Below, one piece after another: positions 11,101 to 21,236 of a stretch of 22,391 nucleotides of DNA. A program made the position numbers and the translations under genes. The first letter of the stretch is position 1, and each line of letters opens with the position of its first letter. Source of the stretch: Azolla pinnata (taxonomy: Eukaryota; Streptophyta; Polypodiopsida; Salviniales; Salviniaceae); contig JBBBWG010018556.1 in assembly GCA_037176905.1 (NCBI GenBank), positions 13,928 through 36,318 of the forward strand, given 5' to 3'. The notes below the pieces were generated by a model, which was given only the letters and a program-made list of their open reading frames with translations, searched no databases and was not told where the DNA came from.

Positions 11101-14100
11101 GTGGCAGGAATTTCACCACTAAAACGATTGTGGGATAGATCAAGACTATGCTTAAGGCTAGTCAAAGCCCCAAGTTCACTAGGGATTTTTCCTTGAAGCA
11201 AATTGTTTGACACCCGGAAATGTTCAAGGAGTATCAACTCACCAAAAGCACTTGGAATATAACCAGTCAAACGGTTCGAAGCAACATCAAAGATTGTTAG
11301 AAATCGGCATCTCCCAAAACCTGAAGGTATAGAGCCATAAAGAGAGTTATACTGAAGTTGAATTTCGCTCAATTCAGCAATATTTGCCAGTTCAGAGGGG
11401 ATCTGCCCTCTAATCATGTTGTGAGCAAAATTGAGTGAATGCAGACTTTTCAATCTATTCAACCGCGGGGGGAATTTCGAGTCAATTTTATTTTGTGCAA
11501 CATTCAAGGTCACCAGCATGGAACAGTTCCACAAATCATTCGTAATAGGACCTGTCAACAAGTATTAAGATATATGTTCTCAGTTCACATATTATATGCA
11601 ACAGGGATACATCTACAAACAACATGGCACATAGTTACTAGCGAAAAACATTGCCTAAATTCAATTTAATACACAAGAATAAAATTGATCTATCAGCATT
11701 TTGATGGATCAAAGCTTTTAAGAGGCTGTATTTATATATAAATAGGTGTCCAAGGTTCTAAACTCTCATTGATATATGAATAAATACCATTCAATGCGCC
11801 CATTAAAAATACCTTCGAGAGATGCAACTGTTATAGAAATTCTTGAAAGGCGTGTATCTGTGAGTGACATTTGAAGGCCCCCAAGAGGCTAGAAGTATAT
11901 CTTCTCTCTGAAAAGGACCTGGACCTCTTCAAACAGTCATCAAAGATGCATTGAACTGATCTTCTAGAGGTAAGGAAGCATAGATGGAACCTCTAGAGAC
12001 AGGCCAGAACTCACTGACATATTTTGATGGCATAAAGCAGATATCCCAACCAAAGAGGATTTATAACTGACATGAGCACAACTACAGCCATTTCTCTTTT
12101 CCATAATATTATTCACACTAACCAGAATTTAGTGTATTTTTTAAAATATTACTAGGAAAATATTTGGGATGAACTTAGTGTATTTTTTAAACAAAGGCTC
12201 CACCATCTCACACTTCAACCCAAGTGTTACTTCCTATCATGTTGGATAAATGCCAACAATACATGGAAATAGATTGTTCAGAAAAGATTTTGATTGATAA
12301 AGTTTCCGTATTAAAAGTTCTCATCGGTAAAGAAAATCAGCAGTTGTAAACCCTTTCTTAAACATACAAAGCCCCTACTTGCAAAACTTTCCCAAATTTG
12401 GTTATAACTGTTTCCCGGGTGAATACACAATATTATATTCTTAGACCTATAAAGAAAGGCTCAACTTTTAACTTTATATTGAGGAGAGGTGCATCCAGAG
12501 GACAAACCAATCATCCCTTTTTTCAAAGCAACATGTTTTAACCATGCAATTAGAAATTGAAATCAAATGTCCGAAAAATAAAGACTGTCAAGTGCTTACC
12601 AATCAATTGATTGTTATTGGATATGATGGTATGTAGTCGTGGCGCATTGCAAAGGTTGTTTGGGAAAAAACCGCCAATGTTATTTCCACTGATGATAAAA
12701 ACTTTAAGATTTGGCAAATTTCCCAGGCCTTTTGGAATCCCTCCTCGGAGTCGATTATTGCTTAAATCCAGAACTTCAAGACTATGAAGTTGGCTAAAGT
12801 CATTTGGAATCTCGCCATCAATGAAATTAGACGAGAGATTCAAATAACTCAGTCTTCTTAGGCTCCCTAACCCATCTCTTAGTGTAAATATGAGACGCTT
12901 ACCTAAAAATAAAACATTAATAACCTCTTTCAAACTCTCTCTAGCAGCGAATTACCATGAATTGTAGCAAATTACATAGAAATGACTATAATATGCACAG
13001 ACAGTATATGGACAATATTTACAGACAGGTTTCATGTATGTGCAAGAAATTGTTTTTATCAGAATTGCACTAGAGAGCACAAGTGATCAGGGAAGTAGAC
13101 TGTCAGACAACTACATAAAGTTTCCTCCCAGAAAAGAAAAAGAAAACAGTTTGGCAGCCAACATTAGCAAATACAGTCCAAGTTATGAACATTGAGGCAT
13201 CCACAAATAAAAGAAAATTTCTGATTTTCGAACACAAGATAGGATATATTACACTTGATTCGTGTTGTATCCACTGATTCAGCTAACAAAAACCTTTTTG
13301 CAGCACCAATGTATCAAGACTAAGAAGATGTGGAAGCTCGTATTTGATGCATTGCATTACACTTGCTGCAAGAGGCTACAGAATCAGCTTCTTCTCCGAA
13401 TGGGCAAAAACACCTTGACCCATAAGTGTGATAGTTCATCTGTTGTGCACTATCCACAGCGTTCTTTCCATCCGTTTGAACACACATTCCCATCAAAGTC
13501 AGAGAGAAATGGGTGCACAGATTAGCAGATTTGTGAACAATGCATATTATCCTCTAGAAAAACTCGTGATTCTGAGTAGGTCATCACATCAACGTGTTAA
13601 TCTTTCATTTAACACATTGTCACTCCAGTCTAATTCACATGTCTCTCAAAATTACAACATCTACTCGGGATTGCAAATTTCGTTAGAAAAAACACTGAAT
13701 GTCAAGTGCCACTACTCAGGTCCACATATACTATGTACAAATGTTTCACTGTTAGTCTTACAGCTCATACTTGAGCTCTGCAGATGATAATTTTCTTTAC
13801 TTATCTATCTATCTATCTGAAGCAGCAAACCTCGTTCTAACCTAGTCATGAAGATGAAGATGAAGAGAGCATCTCGAACTACTCTTACGTGAACAAAACG
13901 TCAAAATCCAGCACAGCTTCCCTCCTTCACTCGCTGCCTCTCCGTTAGTGAGAAGTGTTCAGTCAAGATTCAGTGAAAGTGGAAACAACTCCGATGGAAA
14001 GAAGAGACAAAAACATTTCTTTCTTTCTTTTTTTGAGGATCGAAGAGATGGAAGAACTAACCTGGGAGGCTAATGGCAGCAACGTTCCGGTTGTCAGGGG

Positions 14101-14383
14101 TGCAGGAAACGCCTGGCCAACTGCAGAAACGCGGAGCAGCCGAAGGCGACCACGTGGAGAGGGCGCCCCAGGAATCTCTGGTCCAAGATTTCAAGCGAAG
14201 GAGAGAATCAACGTCCCCCGCGGCCTCGGCTGCGATGATACAAATGAAGGGTTCTCTGCTGTGCAGGGCGAGAAGGAGGAGGAGGAGGAGGAGGAGGAGG
14301 AGGAGGAAGAGGAGGAGGAGCAGCGCAAGAAAGGCCTGAATCAGGAGGCGGGCGATGGAGAAGCCGAAGGGAGAAACGACCAT
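8150..14383 (-). CDS. LRR receptor-like protein with degenerate (probably inactive) kinase domain
   Basis: Exons are 14062-14383, 12600-12902, 9863-11551 and 8150-8457. All introns are GT-AG and in phase, giving about 873 residues. ATG 14383 is the first in-frame ATG. Order: a very hydrophobic Leu-rich signal segment (about 10-40); a cysteine-type LRR N-cap with SWTRDSWGALSTW and FCSWPGVSC; about 15 LRRs (LSYLNLSSNFIDGEIP to LRYLDLSANSLQG); a NKNLCGWRINVTC cap (about 490-503); a membrane helix (about 526-551); and a kinase fold (about 590-870). The exon 1-2 join gives ISLPGKRL, as in PSKR/PSY1R-like N-termini. The VAIK Lys is kept (VVVKRL, K631), but the glycine loop is poor (GIGQNYAIY), HRDLKPxN reads HCNLQPSN, DFG reads DLR, and alpha-C Glu appears to be Gln. 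The exon 3-4 join restores YISPE. Extracellular sensing as a pseudokinase co-receptor is the likely role; ligand unknown. Confidence 0.88.
8458..9862 (-). other. Intron 3 of the receptor-like gene
   Basis: 1405-base intron splitting the Glu codon of the SPE motif: CCCAG before gttggt, and ttgcag before AATGC. It contains a poly(T) tract on the gene strand just before the acceptor. Near 8540-8790 there is semi-open minus-strand sequence (containing KFLVGLPRIHS and LLRRSFDALRESIV) that is broken by stops. I do not recognise it; a retroelement relic is possible. Confidence 0.7.
11552..12599 (-). other. Intron 2 of the receptor-like gene
   Basis: 1048-base intron splitting a Gly codon between NNNQLI and PITNDL within an LRR. 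The donor follows ATTG (gtaagc) and the acceptor is ttgacag. No repeat or nested gene was seen in it. Confidence 0.85.
12903..14061 (-). other. Intron 1 of the receptor-like gene
   Basis: 1159-base intron with donor CCCAG/gttagt and acceptor atttttag/GTAAGC. It contains a short (TATC)n run near 13800-13817. This acceptor was chosen over the nearby cactaag and actaagag because it gives ISLPGKRLIFTLRDGLGSLRRL, the right length for an LRR consensus (compare LPGxGLxGxIxxxLGxLxxL). Confidence 0.75.
14274..14320. repeat. (GAG)n microsatellite inside coding exon 1
   Basis: About 15 GAG triplets, with AAG/GAA interruptions, read on the minus strand as CTC/CTT. They encode the poly-leucine core of the receptor-like protein's signal peptide (a run of 12 Leu after LLLLLF). 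Confidence 0.9.
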
Positions 14384-14399
14384 GAAATCGCCCACGATG

Positions 14400-14650
14400 C
14401 AGAGAACCCGCGCGCGCAGAGAAAATGCAGAAGAACGAATTCCCCCACTTTCTTTTATTCTCCAAAATGCCCTCTTTGCTTTTTTGCTTTTTGCTTTTTG
14501 CTTTTTGCTTTCTGCTTTTTTGCTCTTCTTGCTCTTCTGCTCTTTGCTTCTTCTACTCTTTTGCTATTTTGCTCTTCTGCTCATGGTGAAAATCAGGAAA
14601 AGAAAAAGCTCATCTTCTTATTAGCTTACAGTTCTGCACATAAGATTGTG
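14400..14650. other. 5' flank of the receptor-like gene; homopyrimidine tract
   Basis: The plus strand is a CTTTTTG/CTCTTCTG-type tract (TTTGC repeated at 14477-14580), which is purine-rich on the gene strand. This is a common composition for plant 5' UTR or core promoter sequence. No clear TATA box was picked. Confidence 0.4.
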
Positions 14651-14904
14651 CACGTCACTGGCAGGTAAAGCAGAGCAAAACCGAGACGAGACGAAGTACT
14701 GCGGGGAAAAAATCGGGTAAGAGGAAGATAACATGAAGCAAGAATTTAGGATTTTGTAATTGAGTTGCCTATTTTTTGTAATCGAGTTCTGTCTACCTTG
14801 GTTGAGATCAAGGTGAACTCCTGTGTTTGGGTTTCTTGATGTTATGGTTAAGAAAAGGCTTTTGTTTCACGAAAATGGGAGTAAATATTTGTTTTATTCT
14901 CATA

Positions 14905-15314
14905 GGGAGAATTGCAAAAAGACAGTTAGCCAAATTATAGATTACATTTTCACACCTACTAAAATCATAAATTACAAACCAACACCTACATACCCTCATC
15001 TTCCACTCAAAATTAACACCCAATTAATTCCGCTAGTGTTGATTTTATTCCTAATCACTTCCCACTAATCAATCCTAATCGATTCCCTTACTACCGATTC
15101 GGTTAATGAAAGTTAGTAATTTTCGAATCTAACGAGTTTACTAACGCATTCATTGGGCATTAATCAAACAATCGATTAGTTAATTTGATGTTAATCAAAC
15201 TCGCGATTAATTGATTTGGTGTTAATCAAACTCACGATTAATTGTATTATCTAGTTTTGGTAGGTGTTAAAATGTAATTTATAATTTTGTTAGGCGCTTT
15301 TTGGTAATTTTCCC
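14905..15314. mobile_element. Mutator-like MITE, copy 1 (410 bp)
   Basis: It starts GGGAGAATTGCAAAAAG and ends CTTTTTGGTAATTTTCCC. The ends form long terminal inverted repeats of roughly 80-100 bp, including ATTACATTTT and AAATTATA blocks. It is flanked by ATTCTCATA (14896-14904) and ATTCTTATA (15315-15323), a 9-bp target duplication with one mismatch. Internal direct repeats of GTTAATCAAACTC and CGATTAATTG are present. No coding capacity. A 9-bp duplication with long TIRs points to a non-autonomous Mutator-superfamily element. Confidence 0.85.
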
Positions 15315-15323
15315 ATTCTTATA

Positions 15324-16317
15324 ACCAAAGATTAGGTAAAAAGAAAGTAGCCAAGAATATTGACAATCGATAAAATGTCAAAGTCAACTAACGAAATCGG
15401 CAAGTTGACTTGCGTGCCTTTTGAACATTGCACAATTTAATTCTAAGAAAAGAAATTTGACTGATCGATAAAGTAAGACCTACTTGACAAAGTAACACCA
15501 TTAACATTTAATCGCAGTAAAAGTTCAAAACTTTACCTTGTAAAAGGAGATTCTATAAGATGGCCACTCAACACAAATGCTCGTTAACGACTCTATAAGT
15601 GAAGTTACTTTATAAACTTTCTTAATTAACCATTCAAATGAAAACTTCAGTATAGTACGGGGAAGGAGGAAACAACTTCCAAGTTTGTGAGAGGATATGA
15701 ACTCAATTAAATCCACTAGCAGAAGTTAATTAAGCTCATCAAAATTTATACTTATTCCTTCATTTAACATGAAGATAAATCAACACCTTTAATTTTTCAA
15801 TTTAGATTTCTTGTTCCACTGCTCAATGAAATACAAGTAGCTCGACGCATTTCTAACCTTAAACAAATCTTTGACTCGAACTTTCAATCGACATGATACT
15901 CGAAAACATATCTAATCTCGAACAAATTTGATTTGAACTTAACATCGAGTGAGGAGTCAATATTGAACAAATATTGAAAGGCAATTTGCATATTAATCAC
16001 GGTGTATATTGCCATATAGTTTAACAATTTGTACCCACTCAGAGTGATCAATTGAAGAGGGCTTCGCAAGGATTTTGATGTCATTCTCATTATATACATG
16101 TCAAAAGCAGGGCACAACGACTATCTTCCAAATCTAAAATGCATAGAATCTAACTTTTGTGAGACTTTATTGTTGAGATGGTAAACCATAAAGACGAAGA
16201 TGAGGACTACGAAAATGTGAGCATGAACAACTTCAGAGCTACAGACGATACAAACAAGGAGACAGAGATATTGAAGAATAGATTGTTGGGTCGGTGAATG
16301 ACATTTAAATCCTATGA
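15324..16317. other. Spacer between the two MITEs
   Basis: AT-rich, about 1 kb. Short open frames (for example 15525-15716 and 15884-16117, minus) have no recognisable domain or splice partners. I see no gene here. Confidence 0.5.
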
Positions 16318-16326
16318 TACAAATTA

Positions 16327-16762
16327 GGGGGATTACGAGAAAACGCCTAACAAAATTATAATTATAAATTACATTTTAACGTCTAATGAAATCAGAACTT
16401 ACAAATTAACGCCTACTCTTGTCTTGCACTAAAAATGAACACCTAGTTAATTCCGCTAGTATAACATTAATTGATTTCCTTCCTAATAGATTCCCATTTA
16501 TTGATCCTAATTGATTCTATTACTAGATTCGATTAGCAAAATTTAGTAATTTTAGAATCTAACTATTGATTAACATGTTGATTTGGTGTTAATAAATTAA
16601 TCAACCATCAATCAGTTTGAGCTCATAAATAATCGATTTTGTGATAATCAATTAATGGTGCATTAATTTTTAAAACTAGGCGTTAATTTGTAATTTCCAG
16701 TTTTGGTGGGTGTTAAAATATAATTTATAATTTTGTTAGCCGTTTTTTTGGTAAATTTTCCC
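16327..16762. mobile_element. Mutator-like MITE, copy 2 (436 bp)
   Basis: Same orientation and layout as copy 1. It opens GGGGGATTACGAGAAAACGCC, closes TTTTTGGTAAATTTTCCC, and has TIRs of about 100 bp that include ACAAATTAACGCCTA on both arms. It is flanked by perfect 9-bp target duplications, TACAAATTA at 16318-16326 and 16763-16771. Shared internal landmarks with copy 1 are AATTCCGCTAGT, TTAGTAATTTT and GAATCTAAC. The perfect duplication suggests it inserted later than copy 1. Confidence 0.9.
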
Positions 16763-16771
16763 TACAAATTA

Positions 16772-17880
16772 AGGAAATTACAAGTATTTATATCATACGG
16801 TCCAAGTGGTAATACGTGACAACATTTAGTTCAAAGGATCCCAGATAGTATTTCAGAAAAAGGAAGATTTTCATACTTCTTTCTACTGTCATTATTATCC
16901 ATTTTTTCTAAGTTGAAGCATAATTAGCATAATCAAGTTAAGGCACCAAGTTTGATCCTTGATATGGTAGACTTATACATTGATTTCCAATGTAAATTAC
17001 AAAGAACAAGCTATGTATATGGTCATCCTTGTATAATTGAAGCCAATGAATCAACAAGTGCTAGATATGCTCGATTTCATATCTTTTGATGCCAAACATA
17101 CACTCTCACTTTGAAAGAGAAACAACAGAAGTTGCCCCACTCCATCACCCTCAATTGACAAATTGAGAAGGTGTTGTGTCTTTCTCAAATTCAAAACTGA
17201 CAAGAAATCCAGATACAGACAATTCGACCCCAAGGAACAAGAATTGATACGAAGCGATACCACAACCTTCAACAAGAAGACATTTGCGGAGGACAAACAG
17301 CGAAATCCCCAGAAATGAGCCAACAGATGCAGAGATTAGTATCGTCGTATGTGTACTTGGATCATTTTAGCGTTCCATCGAGTGAGCGACACATGGAATT
17401 CATGCACGACAACCATGATCCAGAAACATAAACTATCTTGTACGCAAAAAGAAAGAGTATTATATCTAACCAACCATTTTGATTTTAATGGCAGATGTAT
17501 CTAGCCAACCATTCTGATTCAATGCCAGTCTTCGATTACTATTACACTCTTTGTTTCAACACAACGTGATCTATTATTTGTCGATTCAACACCTGGCCAC
17601 AACCGATACAATCCAAAGGGCTTGCTGATAGACTTGCTCCATGGATATTTCCCACATTTTGTCTCTTGGCGGGCGAGGGGGGGGGGGGACAATTAATCAT
17701 AGCTCTCGCGCTCTACGTTTCAAAAACGGTTTCTATCAGCCGGTAACTTTAATTTGAAAAAAAGAAGAAGAAAACACCCGCTACAACTGGAGCTTGGCAA
17801 GCAAGAGATCGCTTCTAAGCAATGTACGAATCATCGCGAGAAAAGCGAAAGGGAAAAAAGGAGGAGGAAGAAGCCGCGAT
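16772..17880. other. No gene supported
   Basis: Contains a G-run of 12 or more (about 17678-17689) and A/G-rich sequence near 17755-17875. A minus-strand open frame at 17051-17323 has no recognisable domain. Nothing else stands out. Confidence 0.4.
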
Positions 17881-18400
17881 GGCGTGTAGCTGTGCCATTG
17901 TCGGGGAATTTTACACCCATAGAGTCAGTGCACCATCTCTGGTAGGGCATTGAAGGATAACTAGAAGAGATTTTTTTACAAAAGCAATTGTGGAACTTTC
18001 CTTTACATTTGATGTTGCCTAGGAAACATCAGAGTTGCCCCTGTGCTTTGGGTTACACACAAACATGCATACAATACATACATACATACATATAACTGAT
18101 GAATGGTTGTTGCCCGGAACAACTCCCTCTTCGCAATAACTGTGAGCTTCTGGGGACCATGCCATTGCAGCTTGATGAATGGATGGATGGATTGATGGAT
18201 AGATGGATGATTGCCAGAAAAAACTCTGGATATAAATGATGAGTTCGTCAAGTGGGGAACGCATTCTGACAACAAAAGAAGTATTGGCTTGTCACCTGCA
18301 TGGCCACCTTTCCAGAGCCAGGTTCTGATGTAAAGCCAAACCGGTTCAATTCTTTGAGATCTTGGTTTTGCACAGGAAGAAAACCCCATATCATCCTGGC
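17881..18400. other. Region with possible isolated exons, unassigned
   Basis: On the minus strand, 18297-18399 reads RMIWGFLPVQNQDL, then KELNRFGFTSEPGSGKVAMQ. It has an acceptor-like cttaaag before it and a cag/gtgaca donor after it. Further candidate pieces are near 18100-18170 (LQWHGPQKLTVIAKREL) and 17885-17940 (WCTDSMGVKFPDNGTATRH). On the plus strand an ATG in good context at 17879 gives MACSCAIVGEFYTHRVSAP before a gtaggg donor. These cannot be chained in frame with confidence and I recognise no family. Confidence 0.2.
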
Positions 18401-19155
18401 TTTAAGGGAAGAAAAAAATCATAAAAAGCTTAGAAGCTCTCCTTGGCCCTTATTATATTTATATTTATCTAACAAAGATCTTTGATTTATATCCTCATTT
18501 CTTTTAAAAAGAAAAAGATTCAACCTTGTATTAATAGAAACCATGCCCAAAAGGGCTTACTCATTTATACAAAGAAAAACTTATTGAAGAAGGGTTTACA
18601 TGCAAGAGATATAATACTTTTCTTTTTTAAACAAATATCCTATCATTAGTTATTGAAAATAACACCCGAAGGAATACCCCGAGTTGTTACAGCCAAAGGC
18701 TAAATGTCACCTGAATTAGGTCGCAATATTGATCCACCGGCCATATTTTTGGCAAGAGATATCATCTTAATAATACGATTATGTGATTTGTACCATCTCT
18801 CTAATTACATGTCTACATTAGTGCTATAATAACAATATGATGCTGCGAATTTGAAACTTAACACCATGCTGGATATTTTCTTGGGAAAAAAGAAGAAATA
18901 CTATAATTAAAGATTTCCCCCATAATACCTATGTACAAAGATTAAGCTTTAGTTCTAAGTTCTAACATTTTGTAGCGGCTTTCCAAAGCAAGTTTAGTTA
19001 TGCTCGAAAGCACACTTGATCACGATGCTTAAAAGGGTACTTAACAATCTCGAGAAATTATGAGTAACAACAAGACAAAATTTACAAACCATCTCTATTT
19101 TTTTTACAGGCTGGAGAATTGGTCTTTTTTGTCGAGCCCTGTCGATGAATCTAGT
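18401..19155. other. AT-rich intergenic region
   Basis: No gene seen. Scattered short open stretches such as 18660-18840 are interrupted by stops on both strands. Confidence 0.4.
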
Positions 19156-19159
19156 GTTG

Positions 19160-19995
19160 TGTGGATTGTATCAGTATGCACGGATGTATGCATCAATCAT
19201 GCCTTTTATGGCGTCGTATGCATGGATGTATGCATCAATCATGCTTGTTTTGGTGCTGTATGGGATGTATGCATGCATGCATGCATCTTGCCCATGTATG
19301 TATGCATTGCAGGTCAATCTTGCTCGTTCTTATGGAATGAATGTATGCATGCATGTATGTATGTATGCATCAATCTTGCCCGTTCTGATGGAATGAATGA
19401 ATGAATGCATGCATGCATGCATCAATCTTGCCCATTCTAGAACCTGTGTGGGATGCATTTGCATGGATCGATCTTGCATGTTCTTCTATGATGAATGCCT
19501 GAACGTATGCATGTGTGCATCAATCTTGCATGTTCTTCTATTATGAATGGATGAGTGTATGATTGTATGATTGTATGAATGTATGCATGCATGCATCAAT
19601 CTTGCCTGTACTAGAGCCTGTGTGGAGGGATGAATGTATGCATGCATCATTCTTGCTTGATCTACAGCGGTAAAGCCTCTGCAGGATGTATGTATGTGCA
19701 TATGTATGCATCAATCTTGCTTGTTCTAGGATGAATGTATATATATGGATGCATGCATGTATGTATGTATGACCATGTATGCGTTGATTTTGCTTGTTTT
19801 GGTATGAATGCATACATGCAATGCATGCTCTAGGATGACTCTCTTGCACGTCTGCATGCATCGATCTTGCTTGTTCTAGGATGAATGCATACATGCAATG
19901 CATGCTCTGGGATGACTCTCTCGCACGTCTGCATGCATCGATCTTGCTTGTTCTGGGATGAATGCATACATGCGATGCATGCATCGAATCATGCA
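19160..19995. repeat. ATGCATGC/CAATCTTGC minisatellite
   Basis: About fifteen irregular units of 45-75 bases are built from GCATCAATCTTGC, then a TGTTCTAGGATGAATG-type block, then TATGCATGCATGC or ATGTATGTATG runs. The last three units (from about 19800) share GAATGCATACATGC, AATGCATGCTCT, GGATGACTCTC and CACGTCTGCATGCATCGATC, and are nearly identical to each other, indicating recent local expansion. Long open frames in it are artefacts. Confidence 0.85.
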
Positions 19996-20110
19996 TGTTC
20001 TGCGACGACTGTCTGCACATCTGCGCGTACGATCGAAGCCAGATGGGATGATGAGGACGCATGAAGCACACAAATGGCGTATCGGATAAGGAATGGAGAG
20101 CTTGGGAGAA

Positions 20111-20133
20111 TGTGTGTGTGTGTGTGTGTGTGT
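20111..20133. repeat. (GT)n microsatellite
   Basis: About eleven GT dinucleotides in a row. Confidence 0.95.
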
Positions 20134-20249
20134 TGCAGGAGGCTGCTTCTCTTGCTTCTTGATGGGGAATATGGGCCCAAAACTTTGGTGAAGGTCACGT
20201 GAACCCTCCCTATCTAAGCACAGGGCGTGCTTTGTGCATTAAATGAGCT

Positions 20250-20345
20250 CTTTGTTTTTTTTTTTCTTCTATTGCGCAGGATCACATGTGGGCTTTGGGT
20301 CGCTGCCCGGATTCGAACTCTGGACCGGTTCCTTCCAAAGTACAC
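20250..20345 (-). mobile_element. Possible SINE 3' fragment (box-B-like motif plus A-rich tail)
   Basis: The minus strand has AGAGTTCGAATCCGGG (about 20306-20321), close to the Pol III box B GGTTCGANTCC. About 45 bases later comes an A-rich run (plus-strand T-run 20254-20266). No box A was found at the expected distance and the T-stem does not pair, so it is not a tRNA gene. A truncated tRNA-derived SINE is a guess. Confidence 0.25.
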
Positions 20346-20387
20346 ACACACACGGGGATGAAAACGACACCTCCTCTCCAAACACAT

Positions 20388-20441
20388 GTGATGAGCACCA
20401 TCATCACCACCACCATCATCATCATCATCATCACGATCATC
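20388..20441. repeat. (CAT/CAC)n trinucleotide repeat
   Basis: CATCATCACCACCACCATC followed by further CAT triplets. It directly abuts the putative MITE remnant at 20449. Confidence 0.9.
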
Positions 20442-20448
20442 AAATGCT

Positions 20449-20528
20449 TAGTAATTTCAGAATCGAATTAACTAGGCATTAATCTTTAATTTTTAGTTTA
20501 GTTATTAGGCGTCTTTTGCTGTTTTATA
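20449..20528. mobile_element. Probable deleted third copy of the MITE family
   Basis: TAGTAATTTCAGAATC resembles the TTAGTAATTTTAGAATC of copy 2. It is followed by AGGCATTAAT, TTTAATTTTTAGTTT and ATTAGGCGTCTTTTGCTG, which match the 3' half (AGGCGTTAATTTGTAATTT, TTAGGCGCTTTTTGGT) with the middle missing. The 5' arm and target duplication are not seen. Confidence 0.45.
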
Positions 20529-21185
20529 TTGATTTGCTTGTTTATTAGTTACACACATCCCCCCACCCCCCCAACAAAACAAACAACAAAAAAAAGAAAA
20601 ACAAATTAAAAGTAAAAGATAAAAAATGAGATCGGCTCGATCATATATATGTACATTTTTAAGGTTTTATTGGGTCGAAAAACAAAAAGCAAAAAAGAAA
20701 CAAAAAAACAAAACACAATCTCTAAAGAAGGAAGTCCTCACATTCAATCAGAATAAAAATCAGTAGAATCATATGTAGATAATAAAAACAAATCTGATCG
20801 GATAGATAAAATACTCCATACATTATGCATATATAAGATCTAAGAAATAAAGAACTACATGATTCCCATTTTTTAAGAACATTTGATTATTCCTTTGTTG
20901 TTTTCAAGCCAAATGATTTCCAATCTTGGATGTATATATATGTACATACAAGGAGAGAATCTCGTCAACCTCAGATCGCGTAGATAGATCGAATCATCAA
21001 CGTCCAATTGTTTTTCTTATGATTTTGAGGCACCCATCCAATAGTTTGAGCCATCGAACCAACAGATCTCTAGATTATTATCGGCCAAAAAAAAAGAAGA
21101 AGATTATCCGATCGATCAAAGATAGATAGAGCCTCCTAAATGCGTGCGATGGTGGTGCAAATGGACCTCTAATCCTACAAATGGA
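20529..21185. other. A-rich intergenic sequence
   Basis: Runs of CAAAAAA type (20575-20720) and a C-rich CCCCCCACCCCCC near 20560. No gene seen. Confidence 0.45.
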
Positions 21186-21236
21186 CCCTAAACCCTAAAG
21201 CCTAAAGCCTAAACCCTAAACCCTAAACCCTAAACC
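21186..21236. repeat. Telomere-type (CCCTAAA)n array
   Basis: About seven units of the plant-type 7-mer, two of them variant (GCCTAAA), reading CCCTAAA on the plus strand. It is in the opposite orientation to the array at 22110-22196. Confidence 0.9.

Noticed and set aside
12903..12933. ATG-led start MKEVINVLFL before the second receptor exon
   Set aside because: It lies upstream of the tttttag acceptor; the exon joins exon 1 in phase to give a standard LRR.
13955..14668. 237-residue plus-strand open frame with poly-Glu
   Set aside because: It is antisense to the receptor-like gene's first exon; poly-Glu comes from the same GAG microsatellite and the rest is homopyrimidine tract.
14905..16762. 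Single composite element with the two MITEs as its ends
   Set aside because: Each copy has its own complete inverted ends and its own distinct 9-bp target duplication, so they are two separate insertions.
17051..17323. 90-residue minus-strand open frame
   Set aside because: No domain, no splice partners, and composition like the surrounding intergenic DNA.
19486..20071. 176-residue minus-strand open frame with repeated ACIHS-type motifs
   Set aside because: It is a translation of the minisatellite; units are irregular and no start or domain is credible.
20300..20330. tRNA gene suggested by GTTCGAATCC
   Set aside because: The T-stem does not pair and neither box A nor an acceptor stem is present.
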